Positions 51,203 to 58,868 of a stretch of 64,000 nt of DNA are shown here, piece after piece. Source of the stretch: Haloferula sp. BvORR071 (GTDB lineage: Bacteria > Verrucomicrobiota > Verrucomicrobiia > Verrucomicrobiales > Akkermansiaceae); NCBI RefSeq assembly GCF_000739615.1, contig NZ_BATP01000060.1:124001-188000 (forward strand), in the 5' to 3' direction. The translations under genes were made by a program, and so were the position numbers. Position 1 is the stretch's first letter; each line of letters opens with the position of its first letter. The notes beneath the pieces are model-generated. The model worked only from the letters and a program-made list of their open reading frames with translations, was not told the origin of the DNA and did not search any database.

Positions 51203-52066
51203 ATGGATCCGCGGACTCTCCTCCGTGCGAGTGCTCTGTGCCTCGCGCTCTGTAGCCTAGTGCCTTGCGCCCAAGCGCAGGTGGAATGCTGGGCTCCCGG
51301 CATGAACGGCTCGGTCACCCTCACTGAGGGCAATCGTTCGCGCCTCGTCTCGCTCGGCAAACCCTATCGCTATGATGTCTTTGGCGTGGCGGGAAAACTT
51401 ACCCTCGGTAATAGCGCGGCCAGTACCGTGCTGCTCAGCAATCAGTTTCGTGAGAAATTGCTGGGGTTGATTCCCACCGGCGCGGTGGTGAACTCGACGG
51501 CCTACGTGACCCTGCAGACGGGGCTGCTGAACCTCTATCCCGAGAGGCTCTCCGTGAGCGGCAGCACGCCCGGGACCTCGGTGGGGCCGCGTTACCAGTA
51601 TGGTCCGCTGTGGACCCTGAGCGACCCCCAACACAAGGCGGACGTGAACCTGAATTTCCACTTGGTGGGGTCCGGGCTCTTGGGTGCCCTGCTGTCTGTG
51701 CCGTCATACTACAACCTGAATCCCAGCGGCTACTTCTACGTGCTGGGTGAGTATCACGCCGCGCCACCGGTGATGACGGGGACCATGACGATCTCCTCGA
51801 ACTCGGTGCTGAATGGCAGTGCGGTTCCGATCTCCTTCCAAATCAACCGCAAGGAGCTTCCACCGGTCTATCGCCCGCCCTTCCTCGGCCTGGACCTGGG
51901 GGATCTGAATCTGACGGTGCTCGGCACGCCGCCCTCATCCTCCCAATCCGGCAACGGGGGCCTGCTCAATCTACCCGCTATCCAGGCACCGGACCTCCTC
52001 AGTCTGACCATCGACCTCAGCGGCCTCCAAGGCCAAGGCTGGAAAAAAGTTTCCCGGACACCATGA
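51203..52066 (+). CDS. Secreted protein of unknown function (operon gene 1)
   Basis: 287 residues with a signal peptide (MDPRTLLRASALCLALCSLVPCAQA). The mature part is Ser/Gly/Leu-rich and beta-like (VTLTEGNRSRLVSLGKPYRYDVFG, YVTLQTGLLNLYPERLSVSG, GYFYVLGEYHAAPPVM), with no Cys cluster or catalytic motif. A Pro/Ser-rich linker (GTPPSSSQSGNGGLLNLP) precedes a hydrophobic end. No family is recognised. Its stop overlaps the next start by 4 bp (ATGA at 52063-52066). Confidence 0.7.
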   Translation: MDPRTLLRASALCLALCSLVPCAQAQVECWAPGMNGSVTLTEGNRSRLVSLGKPYRYDVFGVAGKLTLGNSAASTVLLSNQFREKLLGLIPTGAVVNSTAYVTLQTGLLNLYPERLSVSGSTPGTSVGPRYQYGPLWTLSDPQHKADVNLNFHLVGSGLLGALLSVPSYYNLNPSGYFYVLGEYHAAPPVMTGTMTISSNSVLNGSAVPISFQINRKELPPVYRPPFLGLDLGDLNLTVLGTPPSSSQSGNGGLLNLPAIQAPDLLSLTIDLSGLQGQGWKKVSRTP

Positions 52067-52626
52067 AACTGCTGCTGAAGATCATCGCGGCATTGATCGT
52101 GTTCCAAGCCATCGTGGCGCATGCGGAAGAAGAGCCGGAAGCACGGCGCTCCGGGACCGGACCGGAATATCTGCCCGAGCATCCCACGGGGCCTTCCCAA
52201 GACTTGACTGGAGACGAGGAGTTGGCCGCGAAGCGCGCGGAAGCAGGCCAGCCGAAGGTGCTGCCGAAGACTCCGAAACCCTTCTCGCTGGCGGAGCTCT
52301 CGCAATTCCTTGGGGAAGGTGAAAGCAGCGTGATCCTGCCGAAGGGCTCGGTTCTCTACTGTCCGGAGACGCTGGCTGCGCGAATTCTGAAAGCGCCCCA
52401 CGGTACGCTGGTCACTTGGACCGACTTCCTGATTGCCCACCGCAGCTGGGTCTGCACGCGCGAAGTGAGCATGGAGCAGATCCGCGGCGATGCTGGCTTC
52501 ACCGATGCGGACCGCGCCGTCTTCACCGGTGGCGGGAAAGTCGTGATCGCCACCTTCCGCGGCAATCCCGTGACCGTTCTGTCTCCGCCTGTTCCTGCCT
52601 CGACCGCCTCCTCCCACAAGCCATGA
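52063..52626 (+). CDS. Secreted protein of unknown function (operon gene 2)
   Basis: 187 residues with a signal peptide (MKLLLKIIAALIVFQAIVAHA), a polar Pro/Glu-rich linker (about 22-75) and a compact domain (about 75-175, SLAELSQFLGEGESSVILPKGSVLYCPE, GTLVTWTDFLIAHRSWVCTREV) with two Cys that could form a disulfide. No family is recognised. The stop overlaps the start of gene 3 by 4 bp. Confidence 0.7.
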   Translation: MKLLLKIIAALIVFQAIVAHAEEEPEARRSGTGPEYLPEHPTGPSQDLTGDEELAAKRAEAGQPKVLPKTPKPFSLAELSQFLGEGESSVILPKGSVLYCPETLAARILKAPHGTLVTWTDFLIAHRSWVCTREVSMEQIRGDAGFTDADRAVFTGGGKVVIATFRGNPVTVLSPPVPASTASSHKP

Positions 52627-53786
52627 AACCCCTCCTCCTTTGCAGTGCCTTGATTGTGGCCGCCGGCCTGCCTGCCCGGGCAGTCGACTTCGTGCGGCAG
52701 ATCCAGCTCATCCGCGGCCAATCCGTGGTCTATGACATCCCATTGACGGGAACGACCGGCGAGGTTCTCTCCAAACCCCTGGAGGGTGATGGGGCGATCC
52801 TGCAGCTCTACGCCTTTGAGGACGAGCAGTACAATCCCTGGAGCCTGCTGGACCTGAATGCGGGAACCTTGGCGCATGCGAATGTCTCGCTCGACTCGCA
52901 CCTGCTCGATCTGGATTTGCTGGGCATCCATCTGGACATCATCCTTGGAGGATCCGGTGACCCAGACCCAGTGGCCAAGCTGCTCGATGAAAAGGCGGTG
53001 GGCACCTACCTGCCGGAAGCGACGGTGACGCTGCGCTCGGAGGATCCCTACCAGCCGCCGCGGACGCGGGCCGACCGGCCCTATGGCTTCGGCATTTCCG
53101 TGCGCAAGCTGGCCGATCCCAGCGACCCGCGTGGCGGCATCACCAAGACCCGCGTGGACCGGGATTTCAAAATCTACCATCCACAGCTCTATGTGCCCTA
53201 CCCGAACGGAGCGGGACAGGGGAGCTACGACGAGTCCTTCGAATTCAGTCGCAACGGTGACTTCACCGACAGCACCGTCTATCAGATGCTGCCCTTCGGG
53301 AGGCCGACCAAGGCGGTGGGCGAGGAAACTTTCACGGCGAAGGTGCCCTTGGGCAGCTCGGGCAGCCAAGTGGCGATCGGCTCGGCGACGATTCAGATCT
53401 GGCCGGTGTCCGAAGCGGTGGTGGAGAATATTGAGGCTGGCAAGCGCTACACCGCGGTGCCATCGGCGGCCCGCGTGGTCTGCACCGATCTGTATCCGGA
53501 CAGCGTGACCTATGCGCAGATTTATCCCGGGGCCCCGGTGCTGGGGAAGGTTGGCAGGGTGATCGCTTCCTCGGTCGTGTCCTTCAATACCTACGCGCCG
53601 CAGAATGCGGTGGTGCCACTGAGCGTGACTGATGCGGACGTAGGGCCGGACGGGACCTATACCATCGAGGTGCTGACGACGACGCCCTTCAACAACCGCC
53701 AGCCGGAACGAGTGAGCTACGTGAGCTTCGATCTCGACCGGACGATCGAGGTCCACGGGAACCTGGTAAATTCGGAGGGGAACTAG
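52623..53786 (+). CDS. Secreted beta-rich protein of unknown function (operon gene 3)
   Basis: 387 residues from the ATG at 52623 (signal peptide MKPLLLCSALIVAAGLPARA), overlapping the stop of gene 2. The mature part is rich in beta strands and Asp/Tyr (SVVYDIPLTG, YGFGISVRKLADPSDPRGG, VYQMLPFGRPTKAVGEETF, YAQIYPGAPVLGKVG), without recognised motifs. The three genes are almost certainly co-transcribed and co-translated, which suggests a complex in fixed proportion. Nothing in the neighbourhood suggests the cargo or surface. Confidence 0.7.
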   Translation: MKPLLLCSALIVAAGLPARAVDFVRQIQLIRGQSVVYDIPLTGTTGEVLSKPLEGDGAILQLYAFEDEQYNPWSLLDLNAGTLAHANVSLDSHLLDLDLLGIHLDIILGGSGDPDPVAKLLDEKAVGTYLPEATVTLRSEDPYQPPRTRADRPYGFGISVRKLADPSDPRGGITKTRVDRDFKIYHPQLYVPYPNGAGQGSYDESFEFSRNGDFTDSTVYQMLPFGRPTKAVGEETFTAKVPLGSSGSQVAIGSATIQIWPVSEAVVENIEAGKRYTAVPSAARVVCTDLYPDSVTYAQIYPGAPVLGKVGRVIASSVVSFNTYAPQNAVVPLSVTDADVGPDGTYTIEVLTTTPFNNRQPERVSYVSFDLDRTIEVHGNLVNSEGN

Positions 53787-54031
53787 GCGGCGAGTCCCTG
53801 GAGCGAGGTGATCCCCTCGGTCCTGTGGGCGGCTGTGTGGTTCCCGGTGATGGTCCGGTCTGCGGGAGCGGGCCTTGATTGGTGGAAGTTTCCCCCCTTT
53901 CCATCGGTCGCACCGGGAGCCATTCCTCCGCTCAGAGGATCGGGGAGATCATCCCGCTTGATTTCGTTTCGTTGGGTTTCGTGATTGGAAGATTGGCGGG
54001 AGCTGGTTTCCTGTGTGGAAACCTTCCCATA

Positions 54032-55081
54032 ATGTTCCGCAATTTCATTTTCGATTGGTCCGGCACCTTGGTCGATGACCTGCCGCCAGTGCTGGAGGCC
54101 ACCAATGCCGTGCTGGCGATCTACGGAAAGCCGGCGCTGGACCGGGAGGAGTTCCGGCGGGTCTTCCGGTTGCCGTACCGGGAGTTTTACGAGGAGATGC
54201 TGCCCGGGGTCCCGCTGGAGGAGCTGGAGGTGCACTTCCGTAAGGCCTTCAATGAGAGCAAGGCGGCGGTGACCGTCCTGCCGCACGCGCGGGAAAAGCT
54301 GGAGTGGTGCCGGCAGCACGGGGTCCGTGCCTTCGTGCTGACCAGCATGGACAGCGAGGCCTTCAAGCGGCAGCTGGCGGATCTGGGGCTGGCGGGATAT
54401 TTTGAGGCGACCTACTCGGGGGTCCTGGACAAGCGCGAGCTGATCCACGAGATCCTGACCAAGCACCGGCTGGTGGCGGAGGAGACTGCCTTTATTGGGG
54501 ATATGACCCATGACGTGGACACGGCACGGCACGGCAAGCTGACCTCCATCGCGGTGCTCACGGGGTATACCTTGGCGGGGCCTCTGTCCGAGGCTCGGCC
54601 GGATCTAACAGTGCCCGACCTTGATGCGCTGCGGCGCTTTGTGGGCCGTCCCGGATTCCGGCCACGGCCGGTGGCAACGGTAGGGGCGCTGCTGCACAAC
54701 GGGCAGGGCAAGCTGCTGATGCTGCGTACGCACAAGTGGGGCCACCGCTGGGGCATCCCGGGTGGGAAGATTCGACGCGGCGAGAGCACGGAGGATGCGC
54801 TGCGCCGCGAGGTGAAGGAGGAGACGGGCCTCGATATCGATCGCATCCGCTTCGTGATCGTGCAGGATTGCATCGACTCGCATGAGTTCCTACGGCCGGA
54901 GCACTTCCTGCTGCTGAACTACGTGGCACGGGTGAAGGCCGGGGAAGTGACCCTGAACGAGGAAGCGCAGGACTATCGCTGGGTCACTCCAGCGGAGGCG
55001 ATGGGGCTGGATCTGAACCGGCCGACGCGGACGCTGTTAGTCGAGGCGCTGAATCAAGGGATTATTGAGCATCCGGTGTGA
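54032..55081 (+). CDS. HAD phosphatase-NUDIX hydrolase fusion protein
   Basis: 349 residues from the ATG at 54032. The HAD domain (1-~205) has the nucleophile D8 in FDWSGTLVDD; the second Asp of DxD is replaced by S10, as in phosphonatase-like DWAGT enzymes. Motif II is VLTSMDS and motif III is FIGDMTHDVD. A short linker leads to a NUDIX domain (about 213-349) with a complete box, residues 245-267 (GKIRRGE, then REVKEETG). HAD plus NUDIX in one chain suggests a two-step hydrolysis of a nucleotide-type substrate. The 3' end overlaps the convergent gene by 45 bp. Confidence 0.88.
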   Translation: MFRNFIFDWSGTLVDDLPPVLEATNAVLAIYGKPALDREEFRRVFRLPYREFYEEMLPGVPLEELEVHFRKAFNESKAAVTVLPHAREKLEWCRQHGVRAFVLTSMDSEAFKRQLADLGLAGYFEATYSGVLDKRELIHEILTKHRLVAEETAFIGDMTHDVDTARHGKLTSIAVLTGYTLAGPLSEARPDLTVPDLDALRRFVGRPGFRPRPVATVGALLHNGQGKLLMLRTHKWGHRWGIPGGKIRRGESTEDALRREVKEETGLDIDRIRFVIVQDCIDSHEFLRPEHFLLLNYVARVKAGEVTLNEEAQDYRWVTPAEAMGLDLNRPTRTLLVEALNQGIIEHPV

Positions 55082-55714
55082 GGGGGCAGTGGTTGGCGTT
55101 TGAGCCCGCGTGATCCGGAGGACGAGTGAGATGCCGGTGGCCAAGAGGATCCAGCTTAGGGTGGAGGCGATCTTTCCGAATAGTATGAATAGGGGGGGAT
55201 CGCCCGGGATAGGGAAAACCCGGTCAACGAACAGACTCGCGTAACCCGGGATGATGTAACGGATCACGACCAAGGCCCACCACGCGATGACCAAGCCGTC
55301 GGCACTCTTGCCGAGCGAGACTCGCGCGATGCCTCGCATGGCGCGATAAGGGATCACGAAATTGGCCAGGGGAATGAAGTACCCGCCAGCGGCTTTGCCG
55401 GGAGTGACGGGCATCTGGGAGGGATCGATTTTCCGGGCATTCCATGCGGCGCGATATTTCCAACAGAGGAAGAGGATGCCAGTGGTCAAACAGAGGGTGA
55501 TATAGGTCAGGTAGTGCGTTCTTGGTGTGGCTATATGGGGAAAGAATTTGCCCACGGCCCAAGTGCCGAAGACCGTCATGAAGTAAAAGAAACAGGAAAG
55601 ATAGGCGAGATGCCGGGGATTCTTGATGCCCTCCAAGTCCAAGGCAGGCGAGGTGTCGATGTCCGCTGGTCCTTCTCGAGGGGCGGCATAAGGATTTGTG
55701 TCCGGTGAGGGCAT
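55037..55714 (-). CDS. NPYxxP membrane protein, DUF4328-like
   Basis: 225 residues. NPYAAP at residues 7-12, a ~35-residue soluble head, then about five or six hydrophobic segments (YLSCFFYFMTVFGTWAVG, LTYITLCLTTGILFLCW, YFIPLANFVIPYRAMRGIARV, LVIAWWALVVIRYII, FGKIASTLSWILLATGISLV). The FIPLANFVIPYRAMRGI block resembles the DUF4328 core. It shares its 3' end with the convergent HAD-NUDIX gene (45-bp overlap) and has a paralog directly upstream. Function unknown. Confidence 0.72.
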   Translation of the reverse strand: MPSPDTNPYAAPREGPADIDTSPALDLEGIKNPRHLAYLSCFFYFMTVFGTWAVGKFFPHIATPRTHYLTYITLCLTTGILFLCWKYRAAWNARKIDPSQMPVTPGKAAGGYFIPLANFVIPYRAMRGIARVSLGKSADGLVIAWWALVVIRYIIPGYASLFVDRVFPIPGDPPLFILFGKIASTLSWILLATGISLVLRITRAQTPTTAPSHRMLNNPLIQRLD

Positions 55715-55799
55715 TTGTCGGGGTTGCTAGGGAAGGAGGCTGCAAACGTCCAACTGTCACGCCGCGCGTGTCACTTCAGCTGCTGATATCGACTCGGTC

Positions 55800-56450
55800 C
55801 TAATGATGCGCGGCTTCGTTTGGGGAGTATTTCTCCAAGCCGCGGGTAATCCGGATCACCAGAGCGATGCCCAGGATCGCATCCAGAGTGCGCAGCACGA
55901 GGTAAGCTGTGCTCTGCACATAGTTTGCGGTGAAGCTGGCGTCTTGACTGTGGATCAACGCGTCGATCACGGCGACGTAGATGGGGGCGATGTAAGTGAG
56001 GACAGCAATGACCCACCAGCCGACGACATGGGCGTGGCCCGAGGGCGCGAGGGCGATCCGGGCGATGCGGTTCATGGCCTGGTAGGGTAGCACCAGATTC
56101 AAAATGGGCAGGAAGTAGCTGCCGACCGCACGGCGGGGAGGAAAGGCTGTGGCGGGGGCGATGGCCTGGGCGCAGGCGGCGGCCTGATAGACCCAGAGCA
56201 GGAAGAGCACCCAAGAGCCCATGTGCAGGATGGAGAAGACCGTGCGGTAGGGAAGGGCGATATGCTGGGGGATGCGGAAGCCAAGCGCGGCTGCCAAGAC
56301 GAAAAGCAGGGACATCAGGATGGCCACGCCATGGGGCACGCAGGCGAGCCATGCGAGGAGGCGAGGGGATTCCCTAGGGACGGAGGGGCCGGGCTGGTCG
56401 GCATCGGCTCGTGGGGTCTCATAGGGATTTTCCGAGGGGGGGACGGACAT
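55800..56450 (-). CDS. NPYxxP membrane protein, DUF4328-like
   Basis: 216 residues with NPYETP near the start and about five hydrophobic segments (VAILMSLLFVLAAALGF, FSILHMGSWVLFLLWVYQAAA, SYFLPILNLVLPYQAMNRIARI, VVGWWVIAVLTYIAPIYVAV). The FLPILNLVLPYQAMNRIARI block aligns well with that of the next gene, 85 bp downstream on the same strand, so the two are a tandem pair. Function unknown. Confidence 0.72.
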   Translation of the reverse strand: MSVPPSENPYETPRADADQPGPSVPRESPRLLAWLACVPHGVAILMSLLFVLAAALGFRIPQHIALPYRTVFSILHMGSWVLFLLWVYQAAACAQAIAPATAFPPRRAVGSYFLPILNLVLPYQAMNRIARIALAPSGHAHVVGWWVIAVLTYIAPIYVAVIDALIHSQDASFTANYVQSTAYLVLRTLDAILGIALVIRITRGLEKYSPNEAAHH

Positions 56451-56575
56451 TCGCGGGGAGACTAGCGGAGCCGGCGGCGCTGTCGATACGAGCGTGCGAA
56501 TGGGGGAATCGTTCCGCCACGCGAGCTTGATTTGCCGGGCGCAGAGGCGATGATGCAGCTGTTGTGCCTGAAGTG

Positions 56576-56995
56576 ATGTCCATGCCGATTGCGATGGCGC
56601 CCTGCCTGCTCGCGGCCACCGCCATCAATTCCGGGCATGCCCTGATCGTGGCGATGATCGCCACGGTGGTGGGCATCCTGAGTACGCTGGGTTGGCGGGC
56701 TGGGCGTGCGATGATGAAGGATCCAGGGGGCTACCGCCGCGCACTGCTGGCGAAGGGCAGCGGGCATCCGCTGGCCATGCTCTGGACCCGCCGGGATGGC
56801 GAGCGGGATCTGCGCCGCTGGGGAGTGTGGTTTTCCCGGCTGGCTCTTTACTATGCGGTCTTTTCTTTCGGCCTCGCGGGAACGCTGCTCACGCTCGCGG
56901 TGATGGAGCGTGCGGGGATGACGCACGCGGTTAAGCCCATCGCCGAGTTCCTCTCGAAGCTCGAAGCGGGCTTGTCGAAGGGGGCGAGGGGCTGA
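56576..56995 (+). CDS. Small membrane protein of unknown function
   Basis: 139 residues from the ATG at 56576 (a GTG at 56564 or the ATG at 56582 are alternatives). Two membrane helices (about 15-38, GHALIVAMIATVVGILSTLGW; about 82-108, LALYYAVFSFGLAGTLLTLAV) flank a basic cytoplasmic loop (KDPGGYRRALLAKG, TRRDGERDLRRWG). No family is recognised. It converges with the acyl-CoA dehydrogenase gene (4-bp gap). Confidence 0.6.
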   Translation: MSMPIAMAPCLLAATAINSGHALIVAMIATVVGILSTLGWRAGRAMMKDPGGYRRALLAKGSGHPLAMLWTRRDGERDLRRWGVWFSRLALYYAVFSFGLAGTLLTLAVMERAGMTHAVKPIAEFLSKLEAGLSKGARG

Positions 56996-56999
56996 GCGG

Positions 57000-58868
57000 T
57001 CAGCTCTCCAGCAGGCTCTTGGCGAGGCGGTAGGCCTCGGCGTCGGGTGATTTTGCGGCGTCGCTGAAGAGAGTTGCGATCCGGCGCTTGCCGCGGTGGC
57101 AGATGAAGCGGGCGGTTTTGATCGAGGCTTCGTCCTTCAGCGAGTGGGCGTAGGCGATGGCGGCGCTCATCGCGAAGAGCTCGGTGCCGATATCGACAAG
57201 GCGGCCTAACAGAAGCTGGCGGCGTTCGAGCTTGGGGCCGTTCTTCGCCATCGAGTGGAAGAGGGTGCGGGCCAGTTTGCGGCTGAGCTTGGCGACATCG
57301 TGGAGGCCATGCTTAAGGGGCCGGTCGAGGGCGTGGGGGATGTGGCCGGAGCCCGGGAGCCAGCGGGCGGGATACCACTTGGCGTAGAACACGCCGGCCT
57401 TGGCAGCGGCGGAGAGGCGTTCGCCGGCGGCCTTGCGGGTATCGAGCGCGGCGGCACCACGGCGCAGGTGCGGGTCGAGCGCCTCACGGGCGATGAAGAG
57501 ATGCATGATCTCGGTGGAGCCTTCGAAGATGGTGTTGATGCGGCTGTCGCGCAGCAGGCGCTCGATCGGATCTGGCTTGTCGCCGCGATTGCGCAGGGAG
57601 TCGGCGGTCTCGTAGCCACGGCCACCCTTGATCTGCATGGTGCTATCGGCACCGTGCCAGCCGGCCTCGGTGCCCCAGAGCTTGGCCATTGCGGCTTCCA
57701 AGCGAATGTCGGCGTGCTTGTCGACATCGACTAAGGCAGAGGTGTAGCGGACCATCGCCTCGGTGGCGAAGGCATCCGCGGCAAGGTCGGCGAGCTTGCC
57801 GGCGATGGCCTCGTGCTTGCCGATGGCCTGGCCCCATTGCTCGCGGTCGCGCGACCAGGAGACCGCGATATCGAGGCAGCGGCGGAGCAGGCCAACGCAT
57901 GCGGCGGGGAGGGTGAGCCGCCCGGTGTTCAGCGTTGTCAGAGCTACCTTGAGACCCTTGCCCTCGCCCGCGACCACGTTCTCGCGGGGGATCTTCACAT
58001 TGGTGAAGCGGATCACGCCATTGTAGAGCGCGCGCAGGCCCATGAAGCGGCAGCGGGTCACGATCTCCACGCCCGGCCATGCGGTCTCGACGATGAAGGC
58101 GGTAATGGCGTTCGGCTTGCCCGGCATGGGGGTGCGGGCCATCACGATGAGATGCTTGGCCTTGAGGCCATTCGTGCACCAGAGCTTCTCGCCATCGAGG
58201 ATCCAGTGACTGCCATCCTCGGAGAGCTTGGCGCTGGTCTTCATGCGCGCGGGATCGGAGCCGACTTCGGTTTCCGTTAGAGCAAAGGCGGAGATGCCAC
58301 CGGCGGCGCATTGCGGGAGATACTTCTTCTTCTGCTCATCCGTGCCGAAGGCGAGCAGGGGCTGCGGGATGCCGATCGACTGGTGGGCGGAGAGCAGGGC
58401 GGTTAGATTACCGCAGTGGCCACCCAGGAGCATTGCGGCGCGCGAGTAGTTGGTCTGCGAGAGTCCGAGGCCGCCGAGATCCTTCGGGATCTTGATGCCG
58501 AAGGCACCGAGGGTGGCGAGGCCCTGGATGACGTCATCGGGGATCTCGCCGTCGCGGTCAATGGCATCGGGATCGGTGCGCTCGCGGAGGAAGGTCCCGA
58601 GCTTCTGGAGGAATGCGTCGCCCTCGGCGCGATCGTCTTGCGTCTGTTCCGGGAAGGGGAAGAGCACGCTGAAGTCCGGGGTTCCATCGAAGATCGAGGC
58701 CGCGAATCCGCTGAGTTCGCGGCTATCGCGAGAAGATTCGGCGAGCTCGAGAGCGGCACGCTGGCCCGCCGACATTTTCGTGGTGTCGATGATCGAGGCT
58801 TCGGCCGGCTTCGCGGGCTTCTTCTCCGGATCAGGAGTGGCGGTGGGTGGCGTGAGTGAAGCTTTCAT
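57000..58868 (-). CDS. Acyl-CoA dehydrogenase
   Basis: 622 residues from the ATG at 58868, larger than the ~380-residue basic type because of an extra C-terminal helical domain (as in VLCAD-like members). FAD/substrate motifs are ALTETEVGSDPARMKT and WILDGEKLWCTNG, and the C-terminal RDSRINTIFEGSTEI carries the catalytic-base Glu in the usual FEGS position. It performs the first step of beta-oxidation. The start overlaps the end of the upstream multifunctional gene by 38 bp. Confidence 0.92.
   Translation of the reverse strand: MKASLTPPTATPDPEKKPAKPAEASIIDTTKMSAGQRAALELAESSRDSRELSGFAASIFDGTPDFSVLFPFPEQTQDDRAEGDAFLQKLGTFLRERTDPDAIDRDGEIPDDVIQGLATLGAFGIKIPKDLGGLGLSQTNYSRAAMLLGGHCGNLTALLSAHQSIGIPQPLLAFGTDEQKKKYLPQCAAGGISAFALTETEVGSDPARMKTSAKLSEDGSHWILDGEKLWCTNGLKAKHLIVMARTPMPGKPNAITAFIVETAWPGVEIVTRCRFMGLRALYNGVIRFTNVKIPRENVVAGEGKGLKVALTTLNTGRLTLPAACVGLLRRCLDIAVSWSRDREQWGQAIGKHEAIAGKLADLAADAFATEAMVRYTSALVDVDKHADIRLEAAMAKLWGTEAGWHGADSTMQIKGGRGYETADSLRNRGDKPDPIERLLRDSRINTIFEGSTEIMHLFIAREALDPHLRRGAAALDTRKAAGERLSAAAKAGVFYAKWYPARWLPGSGHIPHALDRPLKHGLHDVAKLSRKLARTLFHSMAKNGPKLERRQLLLGRLVDIGTELFAMSAAIAYAHSLKDEASIKTARFICHRGKRRIATLFSDAAKSPDAEAYRLAKSLLES

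Noticed and set aside
52356-53756. 466-residue open frame antisense to the secreted operon gene 3
   Set aside because: No recognisable motif or signal; the plus-strand frame has signal peptide, overlaps and start context.
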